Shown: positions 26,680 through 36,301, counted from the first letter of the stretch. The stretch: DNA of 42,738 bases from Pantoea rwandensis (GCF_002095475.1 NZ_MLFR01000041.1:1-42738), one strand, 5' to 3'. Notes: generated from the letters alone by a model not told the origin. Made by a program: numbers and translations.

Positions 26680-26913
26680 GGCGCAAAAACGTTCTGCTTC
26701 GGTGAAAAAATACGCTGAATAATTTTTTGGGCCGATTCGCTTATCCCTGGCCACCGTTAAATAGCGCTAAGCCGCCCTATTAAACGCAAATTCACCCGTC
26801 GAGCACGAGTGAATTCCGACATAAAATCTAACATTTCCTACTACGTGAGCTGCGCAAGCGGCAATATAAAGGATATAAAAATGACCTTCTACCTCATAAC
26901 ACGCTCGTAAACA
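26680..26913. other. csrD-mreB intergenic remainder
   Basis: There is no gene here. An imperfect hairpin at 26789-26815 (AATTCAC / GTGAATT arms with two extra CG pairs after one mismatch) lies about 100 bp past the csrD stop. It lacks a T-run, so it is at best a weak end for the csrD transcript. Confidence 0.4.
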
Positions 26914-28860
26914 TTAAATTCGGTAACGTTGCGAGTGTTTTTTCACATTACTGTTAACAGGTAATGAAGGTGCGAAGAAGTCGCCTTGTCCACCCGAAAC
27001 ACCTAACCCGGCCAAGCTCTGCCACTCCGCACGCGTACGCACTCCCGTTGCGAAAACCTGGGTTTGAGCGGATTTGCACACTTCCAGCAAACTTTGTACA
27101 AACAACTGATTTTCAGTGCGGCGCTCAATATTACGCACTAAGCCCGGATCAAGCTTGATCACTTCAATGGGAAATTGCTTGATGTAAGCACTGCTCACGA
27201 CGGTCAATCCCGCCTGATCCACCGCGATACGGCAGCCAAAAGCCGTCAGCATTCGGAAAACCGGTACTAAGCGATTGATGTGTTGACAAACATCGGCCTC
27301 GGCAAGTTCAAATAAAAAACGTTTTCTTTGCGATTTAGTGCACTGCAACAGCAGCTTTTGCAGCCAACGTTGAAAAGGTCGCTGTAATAATGAATCAATA
27401 TTCACCGGCAGGGCCAGAGTTTCATCGGGCCATACTTCAGACAGTGCAGCAATACGTGTCACAAGCTGGCGGTCCCAGCTATCGGTCAGGCCGAGCTGTA
27501 AGACCAGCGGCATAAATTCAGCTGACACCACCTCTTTATCACCGTCAAAAACACGAGCCAGCATTTCGCGGTGATGAACTTTACCGTCTAAAAGTACGGC
27601 GGGTTTCTGATAAAGCCTTGGGCCACCACGGTTAAGGGTGTTTTCCAATAAGGTACGCCAACGTACGCTACCGCGGCCCATATCCAGCGTGTTGCCTTCA
27701 CCCACTGACCAGCTGTTGCCCCCCTGCAGCATCGCACGCCGCGTTGCCATTTCCACGCTGTCCATCACCTGAGGAACGCTTTGGCCGCTCCGCCAGGCGC
27801 TAATGCCAATGTGAATAATGTCATCGCGATCGACCATGCGCATGGGTGGCAGCGAATCAACGGCGTTGACCAGTTGATCCGCAATACTGTTGGCCTCTTT
27901 CAGCGTACGATGTGGCAGCAGCACGGCAAAATCACTGCGGAAATAGCGCGCCAGCAAGGCGCCGGGATAACGCAGAACAAACGTCGATAACATGTTGATC
28001 ATATCAAACAGGTATTCGTCCACCAGCGTCGGGCCCAGCGTTTCGTGCAACGTCTCAAGATCCGGCAACCGCACCATCATGACGACGCCATGCGTACCGA
28101 CATCTTCCTGATCTTCCAGCAGGGTCGCCAGTTGGTTATCAAAGAAAAGACGATTATTTACTCCCGTTCGCGAATCCTGAGCAGCAAAGGTACGAATCAG
28201 GGTATCAATGCGTAAGCGCTGCTCGCCCGCTTCCTGAAGATCATTTAATAAGGCATCCATCGCCCGGCTGGCTTTGGGTGGCCATTCACTGTCATGGCCG
28301 ATTTGAGGAATCCGCTCACCCGCCAGAATACGTTCGGAACGATCTTCTAAATGCTCCATGTTCTGCCAACGGCGGGTGATCCAGCGATGCGTCATCACCA
28401 ACAAAGCCGACATGATAGCAACGACGGTGCACAAAACAATTAAGGTATAGGCGCCGGTGAAGGAGCGGAACCATGTTTTAGCGGGATCGAGCACCACAAC
28501 ACGCAACCCGAGACCTGGTGAATGCGCCAGAGGGATGTCAAATTGGATAAAACGGTTCAGTTCGTCTTCCAGCATGGGATTTTCATGCCGATTGAGCTGG
28601 AAAATGACGTCATCGCCGTTTCGCATCTCAATCTGTTCGGCATTAATCACCGGCATCAGCCTTGTCAGCCATTGCGTGAGTTCTTGCGGCGATTGTGTTG
28701 CGAGCGCTTTATCGACTTCGGTAGCCAGCGTGTTGATACGCGTCTCTACCCGCTGCTGCGACAGCCAGATAAAACTAAAAGCGCAGCCAACCAGCATCAA
28801 TAGCATTGCCAGTAAGCTTAATAATGTAATAAACGCAGAAAACTTAGTTGTTAATCGCAT
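26914..28860 (-). CDS. csrD: CsrB/CsrC decay regulator CsrD
   Basis: This membrane protein makes the small RNAs CsrB and CsrC susceptible to RNase E and so tunes the Csr system; it is not a c-di-GMP enzyme. The 648 residues (E. coli 646) have two membrane segments (about 8-32 and 130-150), a degenerate GGDEF domain (FRSDF near residue 307 in place of GGDEF) and a degenerate EAL domain (HHREML, ELAEAD). I prefer the start MRLTTKFSAF at 28860 by homology; an in-frame ATG 13 codons upstream (28899) is possible, and neither has a strong ribosome-binding site. Confidence 0.92.
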   Translation of the reverse strand: MRLTTKFSAFITLLSLLAMLLMLVGCAFSFIWLSQQRVETRINTLATEVDKALATQSPQELTQWLTRLMPVINAEQIEMRNGDDVIFQLNRHENPMLEDELNRFIQFDIPLAHSPGLGLRVVVLDPAKTWFRSFTGAYTLIVLCTVVAIMSALLVMTHRWITRRWQNMEHLEDRSERILAGERIPQIGHDSEWPPKASRAMDALLNDLQEAGEQRLRIDTLIRTFAAQDSRTGVNNRLFFDNQLATLLEDQEDVGTHGVVMMVRLPDLETLHETLGPTLVDEYLFDMINMLSTFVLRYPGALLARYFRSDFAVLLPHRTLKEANSIADQLVNAVDSLPPMRMVDRDDIIHIGISAWRSGQSVPQVMDSVEMATRRAMLQGGNSWSVGEGNTLDMGRGSVRWRTLLENTLNRGGPRLYQKPAVLLDGKVHHREMLARVFDGDKEVVSAEFMPLVLQLGLTDSWDRQLVTRIAALSEVWPDETLALPVNIDSLLQRPFQRWLQKLLLQCTKSQRKRFLFELAEADVCQHINRLVPVFRMLTAFGCRIAVDQAGLTVVSSAYIKQFPIEVIKLDPGLVRNIERRTENQLFVQSLLEVCKSAQTQVFATGVRTRAEWQSLAGLGVSGGQGDFFAPSLPVNSNVKKHSQRYRI

Positions 28861-29187
28861 CCCTGTGCCCGTATCACTGCGGTTCTTAACGGCCGCCATC
28901 CGACCCGCGCCAAACAGCTCACTGGCGCAAACCTGAGCAAAATATCACAAAACATAGTCTGAATCAGCGCCAGACATGCATCAAATTGATGTGGTGCGCC
29001 ATGCTAATTGGCCCTTCGCCGCGAGTATAGCCGCAAAGTGTGATACCCCACCTTTTACTCTGGCTTTTTCGTCCTATTCTCAACAGAGCGACTCCACCAG
29101 GAAATTTCATATTTTTCTGAGCAAAGTGGCGTGGCACCTGCCATTTGAGCAAGCTGTGAGTTATCTACTTTTTCGCCGGAGAATGTC
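28861..29187. other. csrD-msrP divergent intergenic region
   Basis: I see no gene in these 327 bp. A TATACT on the minus strand near 29025-29030 may be the csrD -10. On the plus strand, TTTTAC with a 16-bp spacer and TATTCT near 29052-29080 could serve msrPQ. Both are weak by eye. Confidence 0.35.
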
Positions 29188-30192
29188 ATGAAGCTGAAGC
29201 AATACCCCACAGAAGCCGACGTCACGCCTGAAAGCATTTTTAATATGCGCCGCCGTCAGGTTTTGAAAGCGCTGGGGCTGGGTGCAGCAGCGGCCAGCTT
29301 GCCCGGTGTCGCACAGGCGGATGTATTGAGCTGGTTTAAAGGCAACGATCGTCCCCCCGCACCCGCAGGCCGCGACCTGCAATTCACCAAGCCCGCAGAG
29401 TGGCAGGCAAATTTGCCGCTGACGCCGTTCGACAAGGTTTCCGGATATAACAACTTTTATGAATTCGGTTTGGATAAAGCCGACCCGGCAGCCAATGCTG
29501 GCACCCTGAAAACTGAACCCTGGCAGTTACGTATTGAAGGTGAAGTCGCTAAACCTATCACGCTGGATATGGATGACATCTTCAAGCGTTTTGCCATGGA
29601 ACAACGTATTTATCGCATGCGCTGCGTGGAAGCCTGGTCAATGGTGATCCCATGGGTAGGCTTTGAGCTCAATAAACTGCTCAAGCTGGCTGAACCCACC
29701 AGCAATGCGCGCTATGTTGCTTTCCAGACGCTCTATGCACCGGACCAAATGCCCGGCCAAAAAGATCGTTTTATCGGTGGTGGGCTGGATTATCCATATG
29801 TGGAAGGGATGCGCCTGGATGAGGCCATGCATCCCCTCACGTTACTCAGCACTGGCGTGTACGGCAAAGCGCTTCCTCCCCAGAATGGCGCCCCGATTCG
29901 CCTGACAGTACCGTGGAAATACGGCTTTAAAGGGATTAAATCGATCGTCAAGATCACGCTGACCCGCGATCAACCACCGACAACATGGAGCCAGATCGCC
30001 GCTAATGAGTATGGTTTCTACGCCAATGTGAACCCACACGTTGATCATCCACGTTGGTCACAGGCGACGGAGCGTTTCATTGGTTCTGGCGGTATTCTCA
30101 ACGTGGAACGTCAGCCAACACTGCTGTTTAACGGCTACGCTAAAGAAGTGGCATCGCTCTATCGCGGGCTCGATTTACGGGAGAACTACTGA
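29188..30192 (+). CDS. msrP: Methionine sulfoxide reductase catalytic subunit MsrP
   Basis: This periplasmic molybdoenzyme reduces methionine sulfoxide in envelope proteins. The 334 residues begin with a twin-arginine signal (MRRRQVLKALG at about 20-30, ending VAQA at 44). The molybdopterin ligand is Cys146 in YRMRCVEAWSM. The C-terminal part keeps YGFKGIKSIVKI and the ending LYRGLDLREN. It abuts msrQ directly. In E. coli msrPQ lies elsewhere, behind hprRS; here no such two-component pair is adjacent, so control may differ. Confidence 0.96.
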   Translation: MKLKQYPTEADVTPESIFNMRRRQVLKALGLGAAAASLPGVAQADVLSWFKGNDRPPAPAGRDLQFTKPAEWQANLPLTPFDKVSGYNNFYEFGLDKADPAANAGTLKTEPWQLRIEGEVAKPITLDMDDIFKRFAMEQRIYRMRCVEAWSMVIPWVGFELNKLLKLAEPTSNARYVAFQTLYAPDQMPGQKDRFIGGGLDYPYVEGMRLDEAMHPLTLLSTGVYGKALPPQNGAPIRLTVPWKYGFKGIKSIVKITLTRDQPPTTWSQIAANEYGFYANVNPHVDHPRWSQATERFIGSGGILNVERQPTLLFNGYAKEVASLYRGLDLRENY

Positions 30193-30795
30193 GTGCGACT
30201 GACGTTACGTCAAATCACCCTGCTGAAAGTGGTGCTGCATCTGGCAGCCTTCTTGCCGTTCGTCTATTTATTCATGGCAGCCAGCCAAGGTTGGCTGAGC
30301 GCCGACCCGGCTAAAGATATTCAGCATTTTACCGGCAGGATGGCGCTAAAGTTGCTGCTGGCTACGCTATTAGTCAGCCCTTTAACACGCTACCTGAAGC
30401 AACCTTTGCTGATCCGCACTCGGCGCATGCTGGGTGTGTGGTGTTTTGTGTGGGCCTGTTTGCATCTGACAAGCTACTACCTGCTGGAGCTGGGTTACAA
30501 CCATCTGCAACTGCTGGGTAAAGAGATTGTTTCACGTCCTTATTTGTTGCTGGGGATGATCTGCTGGATAGTGCTGTTTGCGCTGGCCATCACCTCGTTT
30601 CAACGTGCGCAACGTAAATTGGGTCGCCGCTGGCAAACCCTGCACAACGGCATCTATCTTGTCGCGATCCTCGCACCTATCCACTATCTTTGGTCTGTGA
30701 AAGTCTTCTCCCCACAGCCTTGGATTTATGCGCTGCTGGCTTTGGTGTTGTTAGGCTGGCGTTACAATAAGTTGCGTAATCTTCTGCGTCGATAA
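30193..30795 (+). CDS. msrQ: Heme-binding membrane subunit MsrQ
   Basis: This inner-membrane b-type cytochrome passes electrons to MsrP. The 200 residues (E. coli about 211) form about six membrane segments, with candidate heme-ligand histidines at HLAAF (first helix), HLTSYY and LHNGIY/HYLWS. The GTG start follows the msrP stop codon with no gap, a sign of coupled translation. Confidence 0.94.
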   Translation: MRLTLRQITLLKVVLHLAAFLPFVYLFMAASQGWLSADPAKDIQHFTGRMALKLLLATLLVSPLTRYLKQPLLIRTRRMLGVWCFVWACLHLTSYYLLELGYNHLQLLGKEIVSRPYLLLGMICWIVLFALAITSFQRAQRKLGRRWQTLHNGIYLVAILAPIHYLWSVKVFSPQPWIYALLALVLLGWRYNKLRNLLRR

Positions 30796-30886
30796 TCCCC
30801 GCAAGGTTGTTTTCCTGTCACGAGATCTGTTAAAAGGTGTGGCCCAAGGGCCGCATCCGATCAACTTCGCAGATAAGACCAGTATT

Positions 30887-30917
30887 TTGCTGCGAATTGC
30901 GACGAAACGGATATAAT
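30887..30917 (+). promoter_or_regulatory. Candidate promoter for aroQ-accBC
   Basis: A perfect TATAAT lies at 30912-30917. The best -35 match is TTGCTG at 30887-30892, with a long 19-bp spacer. The gap to the aroQ start leaves a leader of about 100 nt. The accBC operon in E. coli also has a long leader and is autoregulated by AccB. Confidence 0.5.
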
Positions 30918-31027
30918 GCCCGGCTTTATTGCAAGCGAAGTCGTCTTTTTCACTCTCAGGAGTGACAAACGGCAGATGTCGCGGTATTTTACGCGATGCC
31001 TCACTGATTGCAGGAGATAGCAGCAAG

Positions 31028-31480
31028 ATGGCGCACAAATTTCACATACTGCTTTTGAACGGTCCCAATCTGAATCTGTTAGGGACGCGCGAGCCTGATA
31101 AGTATGGTCACACCACGCTGGCGCAAATTGTCGGCGATCTGACACAACAGGCTGAACAGCACGATGTGAAATTAAGTCATTTGCAATCGAACGCAGAGTT
31201 TCAGCTGATTGATCGTATTCACGAGGCCCGTGGCAATGTGGATTACATCATCATCAATCCGGCTGCGTTCACGCATACCAGCGTTGCACTGCGTGATGCC
31301 CTGTTGGCGGTCAGCATACCTTTTATCGAGGTGCATCTCTCGAACGTGCATGCCCGCGAACCGTTCCGACATCACTCCTATCTTTCTGATGTATCTGCCG
31401 GCGTCATCTGTGGACTTGGCGCTGATGGATACTCATGGGCTTTACAAACGGCAGTAAAACGCCTGTCACATTCCAATTAA
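31028..31480 (+). CDS. aroQ: Type II 3-dehydroquinate dehydratase
   Basis: This shikimate pathway enzyme dehydrates 3-dehydroquinate to 3-dehydroshikimate through the class II, dodecameric, non-Schiff-base route. Its 150 residues hold NGPNLNLLGTREPDKYG with the active-site Arg21 and Tyr26, then INPAAFTHTSVALRDAL, EVHLSNVHAREPFRHHS and the C-terminal SAGVICGLGADGY. I set the start at MAHKFHILLLNGPN; the frame extends 33 codons into the leader. It sits 21 bp before accB, so it is likely co-transcribed. E. coli K-12 lacks this gene and uses the unrelated class I AroD. Confidence 0.95.
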   Translation: MAHKFHILLLNGPNLNLLGTREPDKYGHTTLAQIVGDLTQQAEQHDVKLSHLQSNAEFQLIDRIHEARGNVDYIIINPAAFTHTSVALRDALLAVSIPFIEVHLSNVHAREPFRHHSYLSDVSAGVICGLGADGYSWALQTAVKRLSHSN

Positions 31481-31501
31481 ACAGAGTACGGAACCACACT
31501 C

Positions 31502-31969
31502 ATGGATATTCGTAAAATTAAGAAACTGATCGAACTGGTAGAAGAGTCTGGCATCTCCGAGCTGGAAATCTCCGAGGGCGAAGAGTCCGTTCGTATCAGC
31601 CGTTCACCTGCGAACGCTGGCTACCCAATGATGCAGCAGGCTTATGCTGCACCAATGATGCAACAGCCTGCACTGGCTACCGCTGTTGCCCCTGTTGCTG
31701 CAGCACCTGCTGAAGCGGCTAAGCCGGAAATCACTGGCCACATCGTGCGTTCTCCGATGGTCGGCACTTTCTACCGTACCCCAAGCCCGGACGCGAAAGC
31801 CTTCGTGGAAGTGGGCCAGAAAGTGAACGCAGGCGATACCCTGTGCATCGTTGAAGCGATGAAAATGATGAACCAGATCGAAGCCGATAAATCCGGCGTT
31901 GTGAAGGCGATCTTGGTGGAAAGCGGCCAACCGGTTGAATTTGACGAGCCGCTGGTCGTCATCGAATAA
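31502..31969 (+). CDS. accB: Biotin carboxyl carrier protein of acetyl-CoA carboxylase
   Basis: This protein carries biotin between the biotin carboxylase and the carboxyltransferase in the first step of fatty-acid synthesis. The 155 residues (E. coli 156) have an N-terminal domain (1-35), an Ala/Pro/Met/Gln-rich linker (36-75) and a C-terminal biotinyl domain whose EAMKMM puts the biotinylated Lys at 121. A VGTFYRTPSPDAK thumb loop is present. It lies 11 bp before accC. Confidence 0.98.
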   Translation: MDIRKIKKLIELVEESGISELEISEGEESVRISRSPANAGYPMMQQAYAAPMMQQPALATAVAPVAAAPAEAAKPEITGHIVRSPMVGTFYRTPSPDAKAFVEVGQKVNAGDTLCIVEAMKMMNQIEADKSGVVKAILVESGQPVEFDEPLVVIE

Positions 31970-31980
31970 CGAGGCGAAGC

Positions 31981-33330
31981 ATGCTGGATAAAATTGTCAT
32001 TGCTAACCGCGGTGAGATCGCTCTGCGTATTCTCCGCGCGTGTAAAGAATTAGGCATCAAGACCGTTGCGGTTCACTCAACCGCTGATCGCGACCTGAAG
32101 CATGTGCTGCTCGCAGACGAAACTGTCTGCATCGGTCCGCCGCAGTCGGTCAAAAGCTACCTGAACATCCCTGCACTGATCTCCGCCGCCGAAATCACTG
32201 GCGCAGTGGCGATCCACCCAGGCTACGGCTTCCTCTCTGAGAATGCCGATTTTGCCGAGCAGGTTGAGCGCTCTGGTTTTATTTTCATCGGTCCGAAAGC
32301 TGACACCATCCGCCTGATGGGCGACAAAGTGTCCGCGATCACCGCGATGAAGAAAACCGGCGTACCTACCGTGCCAGGATCTGACGGCTCGCTGACCGAA
32401 GACATGGATAAAAACCGTGCCATCGCTAAGCGCATCGGCTACCCGGTGATTATCAAAGCCTCTGGCGGCGGCGGCGGTCGTGGTATGCGCGTGGTGCGCC
32501 ACGAAAAAGATCTGGAACAATCCATCGGCATGACGAAAGCGGAAGCCAAAGCGGCTTTCAACAACGACATGGTCTACATGGAGAAATTCCTCGAGAACCC
32601 ACGCCATATCGAAATTCAGGTCATGGCTGACGGTCAGGGCAACGCTATCTATCTGGCGGAACGTGACTGCTCAATGCAGCGCCGTCACCAGAAAGTCGTC
32701 GAAGAAGCGCCAGCGCCAGGCATCACGGCCGAGCTGCGTCGCTACATTGGCGAGCGCTGCGCAAAAGCCTGTGTCGAAATCGGTTATCGCGGTGCGGGTA
32801 CTTTCGAGTTCCTGTACGAGAACGGTGAATTCTACTTCATCGAGATGAACACCCGTATTCAGGTGGAGCATCCGGTGACCGAGATGATCACCGGCGTGGA
32901 TCTGATCAAAGAGCAGCTGCGCATTGCTGCCGGTCAGCCGCTGTCGATCAAACAGGAAGACGTGATCGTACGCGGTCATGCGGTGGAATGCCGTATCAAC
33001 GCCGAAGACCCGAACACCTTCCTGCCAAGCCCGGGCAAGATCACCCGTTTCCACGCGCCAGGCGGTTTTGGCGTGCGTTGGGAATCGCATATCTATTCCG
33101 GTTACAGCGTGCCGCCGTACTACGATTCAATGATCGGCAAGCTGATCACTTACGGTGATACCCGTGAAGTGGCGATTGCGCGCATGAAGAACGCGCTGGC
33201 GGAGCTGATTATCGATGGCATCAAGACCAACATCGAACTGCAGATGAAAATCATGTCCGATGAAAACTTCCAGCAGGGTGGTACCAACATCCACTATCTG
33301 GAGAAAAAACTCGGCCTGCACGAGAAGTAA
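31981..33330 (+). CDS. accC: Biotin carboxylase
   Basis: This is the ATP-dependent carboxylase of AccB-biotin. Its 449 residues equal E. coli AccC. The N-terminal domain begins MLDKIVIANRGEIALRILRAC. The ATP-grasp domain has the glycine-rich loop ASGGGGGRGMRVV, the catalytic HQKVVEEAPAP block and EMNTRIQVEHPVTE. It follows accB within one operon and is closed by a strong terminator. Confidence 0.98.
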   Translation: MLDKIVIANRGEIALRILRACKELGIKTVAVHSTADRDLKHVLLADETVCIGPPQSVKSYLNIPALISAAEITGAVAIHPGYGFLSENADFAEQVERSGFIFIGPKADTIRLMGDKVSAITAMKKTGVPTVPGSDGSLTEDMDKNRAIAKRIGYPVIIKASGGGGGRGMRVVRHEKDLEQSIGMTKAEAKAAFNNDMVYMEKFLENPRHIEIQVMADGQGNAIYLAERDCSMQRRHQKVVEEAPAPGITAELRRYIGERCAKACVEIGYRGAGTFEFLYENGEFYFIEMNTRIQVEHPVTEMITGVDLIKEQLRIAAGQPLSIKQEDVIVRGHAVECRINAEDPNTFLPSPGKITRFHAPGGFGVRWESHIYSGYSVPPYYDSMIGKLITYGDTREVAIARMKNALAELIIDGIKTNIELQMKIMSDENFQQGGTNIHYLEKKLGLHEK

Positions 33331-33351
33331 TTGCAGCGCAGAGCAAAACAG

Positions 33352-33375
33352 AGGCCGGTTAATCCGGCCTTTTTC
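33352..33375 (+). terminator. Terminator after accC
   Basis: The stem AGGCCGG / CCGGCCT (33352-33370) with loop TTAAT is followed by a T-run. It starts 21 bp after the accC stop and separates accBC from yhdT-panF. Confidence 0.9.
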
Positions 33376-33401
33376 ATTTTTGTTGCCTTTGAGGTTGCAT
33401 A

Positions 33402-33644
33402 ATGGATTGGCGTTTTTTACAAGCGAACAAAGAGGCGCGCTGGTCGTTTTATCTCACGCTGGCTTACCTCGCCGTTTGGGGGCTTTCTGCCTGGTTGGGC
33501 GGAAATGAGATCGGCATGTTTGGCTTACCACGTTGGTTTGAGTTTTCCTGCGTATTCGCTCCGTTACTGTTTATCGTGTTGTGCTGGCTGATGGTACGCA
33601 TCCTGTTCCGTGATATGTCTTTGGAGGACAATGATGGACTCTGA
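33402..33644 (+). CDS. yhdT: Small membrane protein YhdT (DUF997)
   Basis: This 80-residue protein equals E. coli YhdT in length and layout: two hydrophobic segments (about 17-35 and 50-70) and the conserved PRWFEFSCVFAPLLF. Its function is unknown, but it is constantly found just ahead of panF and overlaps it by 11 bp here, which suggests a role with the transporter. Confidence 0.92.
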   Translation: MDWRFLQANKEARWSFYLTLAYLAVWGLSAWLGGNEIGMFGLPRWFEFSCVFAPLLFIVLCWLMVRILFRDMSLEDNDGL

Positions 33645-35079
33645 AATCATTCTTCCCCTGTTAGCTTATCTGGTGCTCATCGCTGCAGTTTCCGTATTTG
33701 CCATGCGCAAACAGCGGCAAGGCAACTTCCTGACTGAATATTTCCTTGGCAGCCGTTCGATGGGCGGTTTTGTCTTGGCCATGACCATTACCACCACTTA
33801 CATCAGCGCCAGCTCGTTTATTGGCGGCCCCGGTGCGGCGTATAAATATGGTCTCGGTTGGGTATTGCTGGCGATGATTCAGGTACCCGCCGTGTGGCTT
33901 TCGCTTGGCGTACTGGGCAAAAAATTTGCCATTCTGGCCCGCCGCTATAACGCTGTGACGCTGAATGACATGCTGTATGGCCGTTATGGCAGCACGCTAC
34001 TGATCTGGCTCTCCAGCATTAGCTTGCTTGTAGCCTTCATCGGCGCAATGACGGTGCAGTTTATCGGTGGCGCGCGCCTGCTGGAAACCGCGGCAGGTAT
34101 TCCTTACGACACCGGTCTGTTGATTTTTGGCGGCACCATCGCACTCTACACCGCGTTTGGCGGCTTTCGCGCCAGCGTGCTCAATGATGCGATGCAGGGT
34201 TTGGTGATGCTGATTGGTACCTTCCTGCTGCTGTTTGCGGTGATACATCAAGCTGGGGGGCTGGAAACCGCCGTCATCAAACTACGCACTATTGACCCGC
34301 AGCTGGTGTCACCGGAAGGCGTGGGCAATGTTATCAATCCCACCTTCCTCAGCTCCTTTGCCGTACTGGTTTGCTTTGGCGTGATTGGTTTGCCGCACAC
34401 GGCAGTACGCTGTATCTCCTATAAAGACAGTAAGGCCATGCACCGGGGCATTGTGCTCGGCACGATTGTGGTGGTTATCTTGATGCTTGGTATGCATCTG
34501 GCCGGTGCATTGGGCCGCGCGATTATTCCGAACCTGACGGTCCCGGATCGGGTTATCCCCACCCTGATGATCACCGTACTACCGCCGATGGCAGCGGGCA
34601 TATTTCTCGCCGCGCCCATGGCAGCGATCATGTCGACGATTAATGCGCAGCTCCTACAATCCTCCGCTACGCTGATCAAAGATCTTTATCTGCGCATTGC
34701 ACCGCAGCACAGCGAGAATGAAGCACGCTTGCGCATGCTTTCGGGCACTATCACGTTTGTACTGGGTGTATTACTGCTGCTGGCTGCGTGGAATCCACCA
34801 GATATGATTATCTGGCTCAATCTGCTGGCCTTTGGTGGCCTTGAAGCGGTGTTCCTGTGGCCGCTGGTACTGGGACTGTATTGGGAACGCGCCAACTCAA
34901 CAGGAGCCATCAGTGGCATGGTGATTGGCGCAGCCTGTTATACGCTACTCGCCAGCATGAATATCGAACTGTGGGGTTTCCACCCTATCGTTCCCTCATT
35001 GATCTTAAGCCTGCTGGCCTTTGTGGTGGGCAACTTGTTTGGCAGCACGCCTGACGCGCGCAATGCTGCAGTGGAATAA
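33634..35079 (+). CDS. panF: Sodium/pantothenate symporter
   Basis: This sodium-driven importer supplies pantothenate for coenzyme A synthesis. The 481 residues (E. coli 483) have about twelve or thirteen membrane segments of the solute:sodium symporter family, with TYISASSFIGGPGAAYKYG and APMAAIMSTINAQLLQSSA. I chose the ATG at 33634, 6 bp after the GGAGG; the ATG one codon earlier is too close to it. The start lies within the yhdT end. Confidence 0.95.
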   Translation: MDSEIILPLLAYLVLIAAVSVFAMRKQRQGNFLTEYFLGSRSMGGFVLAMTITTTYISASSFIGGPGAAYKYGLGWVLLAMIQVPAVWLSLGVLGKKFAILARRYNAVTLNDMLYGRYGSTLLIWLSSISLLVAFIGAMTVQFIGGARLLETAAGIPYDTGLLIFGGTIALYTAFGGFRASVLNDAMQGLVMLIGTFLLLFAVIHQAGGLETAVIKLRTIDPQLVSPEGVGNVINPTFLSSFAVLVCFGVIGLPHTAVRCISYKDSKAMHRGIVLGTIVVVILMLGMHLAGALGRAIIPNLTVPDRVIPTLMITVLPPMAAGIFLAAPMAAIMSTINAQLLQSSATLIKDLYLRIAPQHSENEARLRMLSGTITFVLGVLLLLAAWNPPDMIIWLNLLAFGGLEAVFLWPLVLGLYWERANSTGAISGMVIGAACYTLLASMNIELWGFHPIVPSLILSLLAFVVGNLFGSTPDARNAAVE

Positions 35080-35091
35080 AAGAGAAACGCT

Positions 35092-35973
35092 ATGCCTTGG
35101 ATTCAAATCAAAATTAACAGTACCGGTGAAAATGCCGAACCGCTCAGCGATGCGTTGATGGATGCCGGCGCCGTATCCGTGACTTTCCAGGATACCCATG
35201 ACAACCCGGTTTATGAACCGCTGCCGGGTGAAACGCGCTTATGGGGTGATACCGATGTCATCGGCCTGTTTGATGCCGAAACCGAAATGGATGATGTGGT
35301 CGCTGAGTTGGGTCAACATCCGCTGTTAGGATCGCATTTCCACCATAAGATCGAGCAGATCGAAGATAAAGACTGGGAACGTGAATGGATGGATAACTTC
35401 CACCCTATGCGTTTCGGTGAACGTTTGTGGATCTGCCCGAGCTGGCGCGACGTGCCGGATCCGAATGCCGTCAACGTGATGCTGGATCCAGGATTGGCGT
35501 TTGGTACAGGTACCCATCCTACCACCTCATTGTGTCTGACTTGGCTTGACGGGCTCGACCTACAAGGCAAAACCGTCATCGATTTCGGCTGTGGTTCCGG
35601 CATTCTTGCCATTGCTGCACTGAAACTGGGCGCGGCGCAGGCGATTGGTATCGATATCGATCCACAAGCAATTCAGGCCAGCCGCGATAACGCCGAACGC
35701 AATGGCGTATCTGAACGCCTGTCACTCTATCTGCCGCATCAGCAGCCTGAGAACCTCCTGGCAGACGTCGTGGTGGCCAATATCCTCGCAGGCCCGCTGC
35801 GTGAGCTTGCGCCACTGATTAGCGTATTGCCAAAGGCGGGCGGACATCTGGGCTTATCGGGTGTGCTGGCCAGCCAGGCTGAGGGTGTCTGTGAAGCTTA
35901 TATTGAGCGCTTCACACTTGATCCGGTGGCTGAAAAAGAAGAGTGGTGCCGCATCACGGGTGTGCGCCGCTAA
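35092..35973 (+). CDS. prmA: Ribosomal protein L11 methyltransferase
   Basis: This SAM-dependent enzyme trimethylates ribosomal protein L11 at several positions. Its 293 residues equal E. coli PrmA. The N-terminal substrate-recognition domain (1-50) is followed by a linker and the Rossmann domain with VIDFGCGSGILAIAALKLG (SAM motif I, about 162-180) and VVVANILAGPL (about 225-235). The gene begins 12 bp after panF and is probably read with it. Confidence 0.97.
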   Translation: MPWIQIKINSTGENAEPLSDALMDAGAVSVTFQDTHDNPVYEPLPGETRLWGDTDVIGLFDAETEMDDVVAELGQHPLLGSHFHHKIEQIEDKDWEREWMDNFHPMRFGERLWICPSWRDVPDPNAVNVMLDPGLAFGTGTHPTTSLCLTWLDGLDLQGKTVIDFGCGSGILAIAALKLGAAQAIGIDIDPQAIQASRDNAERNGVSERLSLYLPHQQPENLLADVVVANILAGPLRELAPLISVLPKAGGHLGLSGVLASQAEGVCEAYIERFTLDPVAEKEEWCRITGVRR

Positions 35974-35980
35974 ACCGAAC

Positions 35981-36007
35981 ATCGGCCAGCCTCCTCTGGC
36001 CGATTTC
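35981..36007 (+). terminator. Terminator-like hairpin after prmA
   Basis: A perfect 9-bp stem ATCGGCCAG / CTGGCCGAT (35981-36004, loop of six) is followed by TTTCCTCT. The T-tract is short and broken, so termination may be partial. It begins 8 bp after the prmA stop. Confidence 0.7.
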
Positions 36008-36301
36008 CTCTGCCCATCGCAAAATAATGACGTTACGTGACAGTGACTTCATTAACCGTTGAAAACCCTCCCTTCGCCGCAAAATTAGTACAATTAATAA
36101 TCACTTCACCGTCATTTCTTTGGCTAATTCCCTGATGTAGCGGTTTTTATGTTGTGATTTCACGCATGTTTTAAGAAAAATGTTTGTTCACAATTTCAGC
36201 ATTTTTTTATAACCAAATGAATTATATGCATTTTTAGTTAGCTACTTACTGAAGAGGCTAATTTCCTTGCTGTTTGACGGCGAATTGTTCAAAGTTTGGC
36301 C
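36008..36301. other. AT-rich region upstream of dusB-fis
   Basis: There is no gene here. The stretch from about 36100 to 36240 is markedly AT-rich with several A- and T-tracts, as expected upstream of the fis promoter, where Fis itself and other factors bind in E. coli. I could not call individual sites with confidence. Confidence 0.45.

Noticed and set aside
26914..28860. csrD as a c-di-GMP synthase or phosphodiesterase
   Set aside because: Both GGDEF and EAL signature residues are replaced, and the protein aligns with CsrD throughout.
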